Positions 1-11,811 of a stretch of DNA of 64,000 nt are shown piece after piece. Made by a program: the position numbers and the translations under genes. The notes beneath the pieces are model-generated. The model did not search any database, was not told where the DNA came from, and saw nothing but the letters and a program-made list of their open reading frames with translations. The stretch is from Notamacropus eugenii (lineage: Eukaryota > Chordata > Mammalia > Diprotodontia > Macropodidae), in NCBI RefSeq assembly GCF_028372415.1, contig NW_027325120.1:67501-131500 (forward strand), in the 5' to 3' direction. Within the stretch, counting starts at the first letter, position 1, and each line of letters opens with the position of its first letter.

Positions 1-150
1 GATTGCAATCATTCCAAGATTCCCCATCACAGTAATCACATAGATGGCCAAGAAAAGCAAAAAGAGAAGAATGTGAAACTCTGGGTAGTCAGAAAATCCC
101 AAGAGAATGAATATGACTGAAGTACTCCAATTTCTGTCAGAGATTATCAT
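1..150 (-). CDS. Olfactory receptor, N-terminal part (gene runs off the left edge)
   Basis: This is the first 50 codons of a class II odorant GPCR, a seven-transmembrane receptor of the olfactory neuron cilia that signals through G-olf. Read on the minus strand from the ATG at 150, it gives a short polar N-terminus with an N-W-S glycosylation sequon. Next comes FILLGFSDYPE, then a hydrophobic TM1 ending in the family motif GNLGM. No stop or frameshift occurs in the visible part. The N-terminus before TM1 has the usual length of about 24 residues, which supports this start, although the frame stays open further upstream. The LGFS and GNLGM pattern resembles the OR5/OR8/OR9 group. Whether the full gene is intact cannot be seen. 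A related pseudogene lies at 9,830-10,766 in the same orientation, so this is probably the edge of an OR cluster. Confidence 0.88.
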   Translation of the reverse strand, partial: MIISDRNWSTSVIFILLGFSDYPEFHILLFLLFLAIYVITVMGNLGMIAI

Positions 151-339
151 GGCTAAGGTTGAAAGCAATTTGAAAAGAAATCTTGAAAAACAGAAGGGTA
201 CAGCAATAAGAACACAAGTAATAACATGAAGAAGGCAGATTTAAATAAATGACAAAGGATATTTAAAGGAATTTATCACTTCCCTGATGAAAGGAAATGT
301 TTCTGGGTGGATAAAAGGTCAACTTTGAAGTCAGTAAGT

Positions 340-470
340 CCCAGATTCTTATATTATCTCTGACAAGTAATAGTTTGTGTCCCTGCATTAATCACTTAAC
401 CTACTGGTGACTCAGACAATTTACAATTACTCCAAGTTACAGATCAATTGCCAGTCTAGTTTAGAAGAGT
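340..470 (+). mobile_element. Decayed SINE fragment (possible)
   Basis: The stretch contains 'aatcacttaacc' followed by 'gactcagacaatttac' and 'aagttacagatcaattgccag'. This is the order seen in the body of tRNA-derived marsupial SINEs (tcacttaacc, ctcaggcaactc, aagttgcagagcagttgcc). The tRNA-like head is not recognisable, so the call is tentative. Confidence 0.4.
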
Positions 471-1635
471 AGATTTCACAGAAAAATCTCCTTATTGTAA
501 TGAATTTATGGATTTAGACAACATAATAAAGTAATTCAGTAGTGAAATTACTATTTATGAAAAGTCAAACAAAATCAGATTTTGAATTGAATGAATGAGG
601 GCAATGGAACACAAGACGGACTCACACTTTACAGAAGAACAAGGACAGGAGAGGAGTGGAGTGGAGACTAGAAAAGAATGGTTAAATGTTGAGTGGTGTC
701 TTGAAGTAGGTGTTAATAACTAGATATGTCGTGATTCTGAGTGTGACAGCCATATAACACAGGAAATGATACAAATGGGAGTTCTTCTCAAACCTTGAAA
801 ATTCTAAATCAACATTTGAAAAATAAGCTTATTTATTTGTTTGTTTTTTTCTTTCCTACCATCCCTTTCTAAACAGGAATAAAACAAAATAATTTTATAC
901 TCCAATCCTTATTCCTTTTAAATTTTTGCCTACCAAAGTTCTTGACATCCTACCTGCAATCGTTTACCTGCATAAATCCATCTCATCATTTTGCTTATCT
1001 TTCCAAAGTGCTACATATTCCCATATAGATTTTCATTTCTCTCCATACTCCAAATTTTTATGTATGTTTGTTTTTGTTTTACTTCCTCTTGGTGAATTAT
1101 GTGATTTCTTACCATGGTGTGGGTCACATAGCAAAAACTTCATATACACTTCAGAATTTGGCCTTCTGACTTTCATAAATCTTCCAAATTTATCCCAAGC
1201 TATACAGAATGAAGAAAATACCCTCTTATGACTTGCTAAAATATGTGTGCATTGATTTTGAATACATTCCTCAAATGCACTTGAATCTGAGAACTCATTA
1301 ATCATCTACTCACTGAAGACAACTGAATGAGGAAGTTTAAAAAAAAAGTAGTTAAGAAATCGCACTCCAGAAAGAATGTCAACTAACCTCCAATGTAATC
1401 TACTCTTTGAATCCTTCCCAAGTTCATTTGCATTATGTATCGCTCTAATAAATTTATGATTTATAATACATTTCTCATTGTAAAAAAAGACTTATTTATG
1501 GAACTGGAAAAAATCAATATCTAGGTCTTAAAAAATGTGATGATCACTGTCTAGAAGTACTCTATTCTCTACTTGGTTTGTTCTCTCTTTTCAATTTTGA
1601 CATATTCAGTAATAGAGTTAGTAGAAGTTATAAGG

Positions 1636-1654
1636 TTTTTTTGGGGGGGGGGGG
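1636..1654 (+). repeat. Homopolymer T7-G12 tract
   Basis: A run of T is followed directly by twelve G residues. It has no evident gene context. Such tracts are length-polymorphic and prone to assembly or base-calling error. Confidence 0.8.
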
Positions 1655-3539
1655 AGGAATAGACCCAGGGCTTTCTCCGACTCTAGGATAATTTCAGTAG
1701 AGATGGAAAAAACATATTCATGTGGTACATCAGAATTTTATGAGTGAAAAACCTGAGCTACTGACACCTTAACTGAGTCTTGATAGAAGAAAAGTCTTTG
1801 GAATTATCTGGTTCAATCTCTCTAGCAGATTATCTGGAAAACTAATGACCTTATGCAACTGGATTCTCTGAAATTCAAGTACTGTTTTAGTCTAACAAAT
1901 TACATACTTCCACGAACTTATCTCCATATTGTTTTCCTAAATGAGTTGTTGCTTCAGCTAAAGTATACTAATCGTAATTTCTTGAAATACAGCATGAAGT
2001 CCTTCCTTCCTGCTTTTACTCACATAAGTACCCCTGCCTGAAATGTACTCAGTCTTCTTGCCTCTTTCACAAGTGTTCTCTGGAAACCGAGCCTTAAAGT
2101 CTGCACTTTCTCTTAAAACCAGTTCCACAGATTATAGTTAAGAATCCATGTTCATTTAACATATACCTTCTGACGTCATTTGCTGTCAGTGTGTATCTGT
2201 ACTCTCTTCACACATAGATTGTGAATTATGTAACTCAAAGTGTGATATTTCCTAGCATCCTTTGCACTTAGCACAGTTTTCTCTGAAAGATAACTATCCA
2301 GTAAAGGTGCACTGACAATCGTGAAAATGTGATTTGAGACTAGCACCTACCTCTTTTGCCTGGTAGATAGTTTCAGATCAAGAAACTTGTAAAAATCTTC
2401 TTGTACCATTAATTCTTTCCGAAAAGGAAATAGAAAGGACTTTTCTAGGCAAATCTCCTACAATCACCAGATTGTGGATGGTTGTATCCTAGATGCAGGG
2501 AGAAATGAATGTTGAGCTTGGACATGGTAGAAAAAATGACCATTAATAGAAAATATTTTCTTATTCTTGAATGGTCTACAAAAATGAGGCTCTAATTAAT
2601 TTTTTTCAACTGACTTGAACACGACAATTAAACCGTCTCTATATTGCCCCAAAGCGCAACCAGAGGTACAGATATTCCTATTGGACTAGTAACCTCAGTC
2701 TTGAGAGAGATGCCATCAGTTTCACTTGTAGCTCAACAAACATTGTGAAAGAGATTCCAGAGCCTAAGAACCTTGCCTGGCTAGGGCCCAAACAAGTATC
2801 AAAGACAATTCGGCCTTTAGGGAAGAGTAATTTCTTGAAATCATAAGGGATAGTAACTGTCCGTTTACTTTCCAATCATAGTATTTGTTATAAGCTAAAA
2901 TCTTTTTTACTAGTATTAATGAAGAAGTCTCTGAAGATGAAGCAACAAGAGCCAATTCTTATTTAAAATATTATAAATAATTAACTAACTCAATAACTGA
3001 TCCCACGGTGAGCTAGGATGGTGACAGTCCAATAAAGAATACTGTGCAGACCAATCCCAAAACAGAGTAACAAGCTGCTTAGGAGATACATATTTACCTC
3101 CTACGTGGTTTTAGCTTATCGCTTCTTTGATTTGCTTCAAGTATCATTTAAAATCCTATTTTGTACAGAAGGGTTTCCCGGTTTTCCATTACCGTTAGTC
3201 TTTCCTCTCATTTTTAAAAATGAATTTATTTGTTTTCAGTTTTTTACAATCACTTCCATAAGTCTTAGATTTTCTTCCCCCCCTCTTTCTTCCAGAGACT
3301 GAATGCAGTATTATATGGGTTCCACATACATTTCTATTAACCACATTTTCACATTAGTCATGTTGTGTAGAACAATCAAAAGGAAAGGAAGACACCATAA
3401 GCAAAAAGGAAACAAAGCAAAATATAAGACAAGAGAAAAATATTCTACTTCATTGTGCCTTCTAATTGCATAATTATTCCTCTGGATGTGGATGATATTT
3501 TGTTTCAAGAGTTCTTTTGGAATGCTTTCGGTCCTTGAA

Positions 3540-6500
3540 TTGCTGTGAAGTACTAGTGTCTGATAATCTGTCCAGTGTTCTACTGGTTCTGATCATTTCA
3601 CTCCGCATCAGTGTACATGTCACTCCAGGCCTCTCGAAAGTCCTCCTGTTCATCACTTCTTACAGCACAATAGTATTCCATTAAGTTCATATACCACAAT
3701 TTGTTCAGCTATTGCTCAATTGATGAGCATCCCCTCAATTTCCAGTTCCTTGACACAACAAAGAGAACTGTTGTAAATATTTTTGTACATATGGGGCCTT
3801 TTCCATTTTTGCGATCCCTTTGGGATATAGTCCTAGAAGCAATATTGCTAGGTCAAAGGGTGTGTATATTTTTGTAGCCCTTTGGGCATAGTTCCAAATT
3901 GCTCTCCTGAATGGTTGGATCAGCTCACAGCCTCACCAATAAAGAATATGTTCTGACTCTCCCACATCTACTCCAGTGTTCATCATCTTCCTGCTTTGCC
4001 ATATTAGCCAATCTGATAGGTGTCATGTGGTACCTCAGAGTTGTTTTGATTTGCATCTCTCTAATCAACAAAGACTTAGAGCATTTTTTCATAACACAAT
4101 AGGTATATTTAATTTCATCCTCTGAAAAGTGCCTGTTCATATCCTCTGACCATTTACCCATTGGGGAATGACTTGTATTCTTGTACATTTGATTCAGTTC
4201 TCTATATATTTTAGAAATGAGGCCTTTATCACAGACCCTAGTTGCAAAAATTCTTTCCCAATTTTTGTCTCCAGTCAAATCTTGGTTTCATTGGGTTTGT
4301 TTGTGCAAAATCCTTTAAATTTAATGTAATCAAAATTATCCATTTTGCACTTCATAATGTTCTCTATCTCCTCTTTTTCAAAAATTTCTCCATTCTTCAT
4401 AAATCTGACAAATACCCTATTCCTTACTCCCTTAATTTGTTTATAGTATCAGTCTTTATACCTACATCCTGTATCCATTTGAATTTATTCAGGCATTGGT
4501 CTATGCCCAGTTTCTGCCACACTGTGATCCAGTTTTCTCAGCAATATTTGTTAAACACTGGGTTCCTATCCCAGAAATTGGGTTCCTTGGATTTATCAAA
4601 CACTTGAGTGCTATATTCATTGATTACTGTCATAGGTACCTAATCTATTCCACAGGTTCAGCCCTCTATTTCTTAGCCAGTACCAAGTGATTTTGATGAT
4701 TGCTACTTTATAATACAATTTGAGAGCTGGTTGGGCTAGGCCACCAACCCTAGAATTATTTTTCATTAGCTTCCTTGATATCATGGATTTTTTCTCTTCC
4801 AGATGAATTTTGATATATTTTTTTAGCTCTAGAAAAAATTTGCTAGTATTTGGATTGGTATGGCACTAAATAAGCAAATCAATTTAGGTAGAATTTTCAT
4901 TTTTATTTTATTAGTTCAGCCTACCCACAAGAAACTGATGTTTTTCCACTAACTTAGAACTGCCTTTATTTGTGTAAAAAATATTTTATAATTGTGTCCA
5001 TATAGCCCCTGGATTTGTTTTGGCAGGTAGATTCCCAGGTATTTTATAGTGTCTAACATAGCTTTAAATGACATTTCTATTTCTATCTCTTCCCGCTTGG
5101 CTTTGTAAGTAATATATAGAAATGCAGACGGTTCATTTGGATTTCTTTTATAACCTGTAACTTTGCCAAAGTTGTTTATAATTTCAAGTAGTTTTTTACT
5201 TGACTCTCTAGGATTCTCTCAATAAATCATCGTGCATGTGTGTGTGTCTGTGTGTGTCTGTGTGTGTTCATCTGTAGTTGCCAAAGAAGATCTTGCCGTC
5301 AGAGAAATAATGACATGACTTGCACTTGACTTTGTTTTGAGTGAAGGAGGGTTGTGCAGGTCACCAGTCTCACTTCTCCTCCAGGGCCATATGAATCCAG
5401 TGACCACATATTCATCAGGATGGCTGGAGATGACCCAGGATGAGGCAACTAGGGTTAAGTGACTTGGTCAAGGTCACACAGCTAATGAGTGTCAAGTGTC
5501 TGAGGTGAGATTTGAACTCAGGTCCTCCTGACTCCTGCACTGGTGCTCTATCTATTGCACCACCTAGCTGCCCTGTATATCATCATATCATCTACAAAGA
5601 GGGATAACTTAGATTCTTCCTTGCATATTTTAATTTCTTCAATTTCTTTTTCTTTTCTTATCGATAAATTTAACATTTCTAGTACCATACGGAATAACAG
5701 TGGTGACAAAGGACATCCTAGTTGCACCTCTGATCTTGTTGGAAATGCATCTTGCTTATTAACATTGTATAAAATGCTTGCTGATGGTTTCAGGTAGATG
5801 CTACTTATTTTTTTTAAGGAAGCTTCCATTTATTCCTATGCTCTCCAGGGTTGTCAACAGGATTGCCTGCTGTAGTGTTTCAAAAGCTTTTTTCTGCACC
5901 TATTGAGATATTAATATGGTTTCTGGTAGTTTTTTTTTGTTGTTGATAAGATCAAGAATGCTGGTAATGTTGTTTATATTGAATTACCCCTACATTCCTG
6001 GTATAAATGCTTACTGATCATAATGTATTATTCTCTTGTTAAGGTGATGCTTTCTTTTTGCTAGTACCTTATTGAAAAATTTTGCATCTATATTCATTAG
6101 ACAAATTAGTATATAATTTTCTTTCTCTGTTTTGGCTCTTCTTGGTTTAGCTGTTCTATCCATATTTGTATTATCAAAAGAATTTTGCAGTACTCATTTG
6201 ACAATTTTCCCAAACAGTGTATATAGTTTTGGAATTAATTGTTTCTTAAATGTTTCATGGAATTCACTTTAAATCCATCTGTACCCGGAATTTTTTTCTT
6301 AGGGATTTCACTGATGGATTGTTCAGTTTGTTTTTCTGAGATAGTGTCATTTACGTATTCAACTTCCACTTCTGTTAATCTGGACAATTTATATTTTTAT
6401 AAATATTCATCTATCATCCTTAGATTGGCACATTTATGGGAATACAGTTGGGCAAGGCAATTTCTCATTGCTGTTTTAATTTCCTTCTCATTGAAGGTGA

Positions 6501-7640
6501 GTTCACTGTTTTCATTTTTGATATTGGTAATTTGGTTCTCTTCTTTTCTTTAACCAAATTGACCAAAGGTTTATTAATTTAATTTGTTTTTTCATGAAAT
6601 TAATTCTTAGTTTTATTTAATAGTCCAACAGTTTTCCTAATTTCAGTTTTTATTAATATCTCATTTGGTTTTCAGGATTTCTAATTTGGTGTTTATTTGG
6701 GGATATACAATTTGTTTTTCTTCTAGTTTTTCAGTTACATATCCAAGTCATTGATCTCCTCTTTCTCTATTTTCTTCATGTAGGCGTTCGATGTCATAAA
6801 ACTTCCCCCAAGGAAGGCCTTTTCAGCATTGCAAAAATTTTGGTAGACTGTCTCATTATTGCCATTCTCTTGAATGAAGTTATTGTTTCTACGATTTGTT
6901 GTTTAACAAACAACCTTCCTTAGGATTGCATTACATGTAGTTTACAATTAATTTTTGGTTTATCTTTCCATGACCTTTTATTGCGTATAATTTTTATTGC
7001 ATTTTGGTCTGAGAAGGATGCATTGACTATCTCTGCCTTTCTGCACTGGATTATGAGGTTTTTATGTCTTAATACATGGTCAATTTTTGTATATGTGCTA
7101 TCTACCATTGAGAAAGAGGTATATTCCTTTCTATCCCCATTCACTTTTCTCCAGACATCTATCATATGTACCTGATCCAGAGTTCTATTCACCCGTTTAA
7201 CTTCTTTATTTTGAAGATAGAGTTATCAGTTTCAGAGAGGGAGAGGCTGAGGTCCCCCAGTAGTGTAGTTTTGTTATTTCTTCTTGTAACTCCCATAACT
7301 TATCCTCTAAGAATTTGAATGCTATAACACTTGGTGCATGTGTGTTATGTAATGATATTGCTTCATTCACCATGGTGTCTTTCAGCAGTATATAGTTTCT
7401 TTCCCAATCCCTTTTGATTAGATTTATTTCTGCTTTTTCTTTTTCCGAGATTAGGATTGCTACCCCTGCTTTTTTACATCAGTTGAAGCATAATATATTC
7501 TGCTCCAACCTTTTACCTTAAGCCTGTGTGTATCCCCCTGTTTCAAATGTGTTTCTTGTAAAGAATATATTCTTGGATTATTGCTTTTAATCCATTCTCC
7601 TATCTGCCTCCGTTTTACGGGAGCATTCATCCCATTCACA
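3540..7640 (-). pseudogene. L1 ORF2 remnant (endonuclease / reverse transcriptase)
   Basis: This is a broken frame for the L1 ORF2 protein, which nicks target DNA and primes reverse transcription from it. The apurinic-endonuclease-like N-terminal domain is at about 7,640-6,900; its C-terminal half is open at 7,192-6,920 and includes YTKIDHVL. The reverse transcriptase core at 5,829-5,575 has GCPLSPLLF and the catalytic FVDDMM box. The C-terminal segment is at 4,278-3,540 (open piece 4,278-3,925, with YHMTPIRLANM). A SINE interrupts the frame directly after the catalytic box, and there are many stop codons. It cannot encode a working protein. Confidence 0.88.
5225..5575 (-). mobile_element. 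tRNA-derived SINE inserted in L1 ORF2
   Basis: Read on the minus strand it begins GGGCAGCTAGGTGGTGCA, with A-box-like and B-box-like sequence (GAGTTCAAATC) of an RNA polymerase III promoter. It continues through a 'tcacttaacc...gcctcatcctgggtcatctcc' body and a 'cactggattc...ctggaggagaag' 3' half typical of marsupial CORE-type SINEs. It ends near a TG/CA-rich tail at 5,232-5,270. It separates the L1 catalytic motif FVDDMMIY from the following codons. Flanking 'atcatc' sequence on both sides looks like a decayed target-site duplication. Confidence 0.88.
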
Positions 7641-7760
7641 TTCAGATTTATGGTTACTATCTGTATCTTTCTCTCTTCCTTTTTGTTCCCCTTTTACCTT
7701 TCTCCGACTACCCTACCTTTTAACATCCCCTCCCTTTTCCTTCCTCTTTCCCCTGCTACT

Positions 7761-8164
7761 GCGTATGTATAGGGCAAGTTTGTGATGGAGATTTGCTTCA
7801 CTTTGACATTCTGTGGCTTCTTCAGCCCCAGAATTTGTTTATGTCTGTCCTACATATCTATGTCTTTTCCATGGTGACACACTGAGATATGAAGATTGTA
7901 CTCTCTATATTGTTCTAACAGAAAGAATACAGGATTCACCCATTCAAGTACAGGGATGTTGTTCCTCTTTTAATTATCTCATATATTGTAAACTACTGAA
8001 GTGATGTCTAACAGAAGTTGAAATTAAGTGTTCTCAAATTTCTTTCTCTTATGTGCTTTTTATAGCTGCCTTCAAATCATGAAACCCTGTGTTTCATAAT
8101 ATGAGCTTTTGTATGCATATATTCTAAATTTATTCTTTCATTTCAACACAATATTGACTGGTTG
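7761..8164. other. Intergenic, nothing recognised
   Basis: Unique-looking AT-rich sequence between the L1 5' boundary and the next SINE. No conserved coding frame or RNA gene is evident. Confidence 0.5.
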
Positions 8165-8480
8165 GGGCACCTGGGTGGTGCAGTAGATAGAGCATCAGTG
8201 CAGGAGTCAGGCGGATCTGAGTTCAAGTCGCACCTCAGACACTTGACACTCACTAGGTGTTTGACATTGGACAAATAACTTGACCCCACTTGCCTCATCC
8301 TGGGTCATCTCCAGTTATCTTGATGCATATACGATCACTGGATTCAGACGGCTCTGGAGGAGAAATGAAGCTGGTGATCTGCACAGCCCTCCCTCACTCA
8401 AAGCAAAGTCAAGTGCACGTCATGTCATAATTTCTCTGATGGCATGGTCTTTTTCAACAAAGAAGGATGAACACATAATG
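8165..8480 (+). mobile_element. tRNA-derived SINE, nearly full length
   Basis: It starts 'ggggcacctgggtggtgcag' and has an A-box-like TGGTGCAGTAGA and a B-box-like GAGTTCAAGTCGC. The same body and 3' half as the SINE at 5,225-5,575 follow ('cactggattcagacggctc', 'tcatgtcataatttctctg'), ending with 'aaggatgaacacata'. It belongs to the same SINE family in the opposite orientation, and mismatches show it is not recent. Confidence 0.88.
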
Positions 8481-9829
8481 TTTACTGGTATAGAACATGT
8501 ATCAATTGCATTAAAATTATTCTCATAATTGAGCCAAGGCTGTCCCTTAGATCCCAGACCATCACCAGTCTTCTCTACTTTTATCTTGCCAGTGAACTTT
8601 TTTAACCCTGGAGTATAACCTGAGGTTGATGAATTTGCAGTTTTACCATATAAAGACGAGTAAAATAATCAGAAGTGAAATGAGAAGAACCAAAAAAATG
8701 TATTCATTAAAAGCAATATTGCTTTAGTAAGAACATTAAGGGACTAAATAATTTTGATTATTATAAATAATGAAATGAACTGCAAAGAACATATGAAGTA
8801 AGACACTATCTATATCCAGAGGAAGAACTGATGAACTGAAGTACCATAGAATGATTTTGCATATACATAGATATATATTCATACCAATATAAGTACTTAT
8901 ATGGATATATGTGTTTAAACAGGCATATATGTCATATGTGTTACATATATGTATATATCCATACATATATGAAATGGCAGCTATCTCTATGGGAGAGGTG
9001 CAAAGGGAAAAGGGAAAAATACATGGCAATTGGCATATGTTTTAAAAGAATAAGAAGTTGTACGTAATAGATTTCCAGTTTCCTTTGTAATCATCTTTTT
9101 ATCATACTATGTTACGGAAATGCTTGTTTGGTTTGCAGTAAATCAAAACAGAAATAAATTGGAAGCCAACTTTTATGACAGAGTTGCTCATGTTGAAACA
9201 ACGGAGAGCCAGGAATCTTTGTCTCCACACTAAAAATCAATGAATATACCAATGTTTATTGAGCCTGCCCTGTGATGGAAGAACTACACAAAGCCCTTTG
9301 TAGGGTTAAATGTGTATTTATAAGAATTCTATTAATAGAGGTGCTCCATGTGTGGGTATCCTCCAAAAGTGAATATGGTTACTCGTCAAGGTATCGCTGT
9401 CTGGTTGTTCTCCAAAAGCCATCTTCTTTACCCACTAGCACACACTATACATTATTGTTCCATTCTTATATGCAAAGTAGCGGAAACATAATGCTGAAGA
9501 AAAAAGGAAAATTGGTTTTCACTCTTGTAGGATTAGATTTATTTTTACAATAAATTGTCAAGGAGTTTTAATAAAAGGTTCTGAGGTGGATGCTACTCAT
9601 TAAGTATATTATAATGATTTTCTGCCACTGTTTTTCTCATTTCAAACATCACTTGTTCATTTGCCTGCTACTTTTCTGACTTTCTTTCAGATTATTGTAG
9701 AAACTGAAGGAATGAACACCAGAGAGGGGAGTAACTGAAAAGGACTCAGAGAATTAATTAGAAATCGCTATAAATTCCATCAGAATAGCTTAGACGGTAG
9801 TCATACAATTTACAAAACAAAAAAAGATC
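8481..9829. other. Intergenic, AT-rich; possible L1 3'-end relic
   Basis: No gene recognised. 8,860-8,970 is rich in ATATAC-type alternating purine/pyrimidine. The phrase 'ctatatccagaggaagaactgatg' near 8,810-8,835 resembles the 'ccacatccagagaaagaac' of marsupial L1 3' ends, so an old L1 tail may lie at about 8,690-9,140. This is weak. Confidence 0.35.
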
Positions 9830-10766
9830 TCAATAAGAAACGATTTTGAGATCCATTATTTTCCTGAAGATTTCCTTCACTTCATTGTTCCTTAGACTGT
9901 ATATGAAAGGGTTTAACATATGAATCAATAACAGATAAAAAACAGTACCACTTTGGCTCACGTCATGAGTTTTTGAAATTGGGAATACAATAGAGAGAGA
10001 TGATGGTGCCACAGAAGATCATAACAGCTGTCAAGTGGGAGGCACAAGTAGAGGAAGCTTTGCATCTCACCTTGGCTGAATGCATTTTGAGGATTGTGAC
10101 AAAAATGGAAATCCAGGATGTAAGAATAATGACAAGGGTGCAAACTGCACTGAAATTTGTGAAGATAAAATTGATTTTCTCATTGAAACTTTTATCAGAG
10201 GAGGAAGCAGAGAGGAAGACAATATTCACATACAAAGTTAGCAATGATTTGGGTCTCACAAAATGACAGTACAAGAAGTGAGTAGGTGAGTACAATAGAA
10301 GATATTATGCCCCATGAATATTCCACAATCACTAGCAGGGGACAGAAATTTTTGGACATGAAAATTGTATACTGGAAAGGATAACATATAGGAACAAAGC
10401 GGTCATAGGCAATTACTTCCAATAAGAACATCTCTGTTACCACACAGAAAATGCCAACGGAAAACTGTGAGTTGCAGCCTTTGATGGAGACGCTTCTGTC
10501 TTCTCTAAGTTTTCTAGTAGTTTTGGTGTAATTGTGGTGGAATGATAGAAATCCACAAATGACAACTGCTTGAGGAAAAAGTACATGGGAGTGTGGAGTT
10601 TGGGACTGACCTTAGTGACCACAACCATGCCCACATTCCCCACTGCAGTGACTGCATAGATGATGAGGAATAGTAAAAACAGGGGCATCTGGAGCTCTGG
10701 GTGCTCAGAGAATCCTAGGAAAATGAACATGAATGTGGTACTCTGATTCGTGTCAGGGTTCAACAT
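9830..10766 (-). pseudogene. Olfactory receptor pseudogene
   Basis: This is a near-full-length class II odorant receptor on the minus strand, broken by three frameshifts. The first frame (10,766-10,437) gives the N-terminus with an NQST glycosylation site, LGFSEHPE, TM1 with GNVGM, PKLHTPMYFFL (loop 1/TM2) and the start of TM3. The second frame (10,443 to about 10,225) has AYDRFVPIC, a degraded form of MAYDRYVAIC, and TM4. The third (about 10,230-9,985) has the TM5 region and KASSTCASHLTAV of TM6. The fourth (10,012-9,830) has TM7 HMLNPFIYSLRNNEVK and the C-terminal tail. Total length fits the usual 310 or so residues. The OR5/OR8-type motifs match the partial receptor at the left edge. It cannot encode a receptor without three frame corrections. 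Confidence 0.93.
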
Positions 10767-11039
10767 TATTCCTATTGGAGTGAATTAGAGATGAATCACT
10801 GCCAGCAGCTGACTGATCCGAGGTGACAGTCGTGAAACGGGATAGGCAGACTGAAGATTACAACAGCCAGAGTTTATTGAGTGCTTCATTTATTTAAGAA
10901 CATCAGACCTTCACACATCTGTAGAAAGTTTACTATCTGGGAAAATACACAGTTCCTCAGAGAACATTCAATAATCAACAACAGCCCCAAGGCATCTTTG
11001 ATCCATATTGTATTTTTCTGCCTCAGCAGTTATCATAAA
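10767..11039. other. Upstream flank of OR pseudogene
   Basis: This is the 5' flank of the olfactory receptor pseudogene and leads into the TRIM-derived mosaic. No coding frame or repeat is recognised. Confidence 0.5.
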
Positions 11040-11238
11040 ACAAACTCCCTAGTTCTCATGAATTGGTGTGAGATTGTGGCACCTACGCATGCCCCGTCCG
11101 AGTCCTTGGCACTCTTCCCCTCCAACTCTAAAGCCATTCGTGGCCATGATGGATCTTTTGGGGCAGGTTGGCCTCGCTCTCCTTCAGCTGGACACCATTG
11201 TGTCTGGATTCCTCCTTCAGTCTTTGCAAACATGAATA

Positions 11239-11811
11239 TTATTCATCCTTTGGGAACTGGAGTATTTTCCCACATTCAGAAAGAATGAAGTGCTTCCCCG
11301 TGTCCTCATCCTGCTGAAGGAGGGTCTCTCTTTCTCTCACTTGGCCCAAAGCCCTTTCCAACTCCTCTCCTTTGGTCGCTAAGGCAGTGAGAGCCTCCTG
11401 GGGCTTGTCCTTGCTCTTGCCAGTGGCTGTTTCCAAGGGAAGCATTAGGTGATCCTTGTGTTCTGGGAGGAATAAACAGGAATCAGTGAAGAAGCTCTGC
11501 TCTTCCTCACAGAACTTTTCTCTTTCTTGATCGCAGCTAGTCAGACTCACCATGCTCTGCCTCAGATAACATCTTTGCCTAGCGAGGGACAGATTTTGCA
11601 GGTTGCTGTTGAGCCCCGACTCACTAACTTCCCTAAGCCCTCGGCATTGCGGGAAAGTCACGCATTCGTTGACTCCCTCCCTGGCCTGCAGAAGACACAC
11701 TGTCCAAAAGCTCTGGCCACCTTCGACAGTCACTGGGTCAGTGAAGTAGCCCAGGAACATTGAGCAAGTGAGCTCTGCCTTAAGATTTCCAAGCAAGGCT
11801 CTTGAGTCCAT
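11239..11811 (-). pseudogene. RFP-like TRIM gene, RING/B-box exon remnant
   Basis: A 190-residue open frame resembles the first exon of TRIM E3 ubiquitin ligases of the RFP/TRIM39-like type. It starts MDSRALLGNLKAELTC, continues FTDPVTV and later FCEEEQ, and has a PEHKDH B-box end. A helical stretch rich in E and K follows, with ALGQVRERETLLQ, ending ECGKILQFPKDE, which is where this exon normally hands over to the coiled coil. The frame is open, but the zinc ligands are lost: the CxxC start of the RING reads CSMF, and the CGHSFC core reads GGQSFW. The B-box cysteines are also thinned. A functional RING is therefore very unlikely. Its SPRY exon would be expected at lower coordinates, but none lies there, so the exon is orphaned. 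Confidence 0.8.

Larger units (their letters stand above)
151..3210. other. Intergenic, no gene recognised
   Basis: This is AT-rich sequence 5' of the olfactory receptor. It presumably holds that receptor's promoter and 5' non-coding exon, but no such signal can be identified by eye. Open frames here, such as 926-1,231 on the plus strand, are low-complexity and match nothing I recognise. A decayed SINE is suspected near 340-470 and a 12-G run lies near 1,643. The rest is featureless. Confidence 0.6.
3211..7760 (-). mobile_element. L1 (LINE-1) retrotransposon, 5'-truncated, minus strand
   Basis: Read on the minus strand, this is a non-LTR retrotransposon that starts in the GA-rich ORF1-ORF2 intergenic sequence (about 7,650-7,760). 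It then runs through the ORF2 endonuclease, reverse transcriptase and C-terminal regions to a 3' UTR. The 3' end, as its plus-strand complement, lies near 3,210-3,480. ORF1 is absent, as expected for incomplete target-primed reverse transcription. Protein-level landmarks include NVNGMN (endonuclease start), GCPLSPLLF and FVDDMMIY (reverse transcriptase), and LGLYPQ-type C-terminal codons. Stops and frameshifts are frequent, so the copy is old. A SINE at 5,225-5,575 is nested inside it. The exact ends are approximate by tens of bases. Confidence 0.9.

Noticed and set aside
926..1231. 101-codon plus-strand frame and its antisense partner 1,033-1,305
   Set aside because: AT-rich intergenic DNA with no recognisable domain; both strands are open by chance.
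8165..8240. Possible tRNA gene
   Set aside because: The A- and B-box-like sequences belong to the tRNA-derived head of a SINE, and there is no proper cloverleaf or anticodon arm.
10000..10266. 88-codon plus-strand frame
   Set aside because: Antisense of the olfactory receptor pseudogene.
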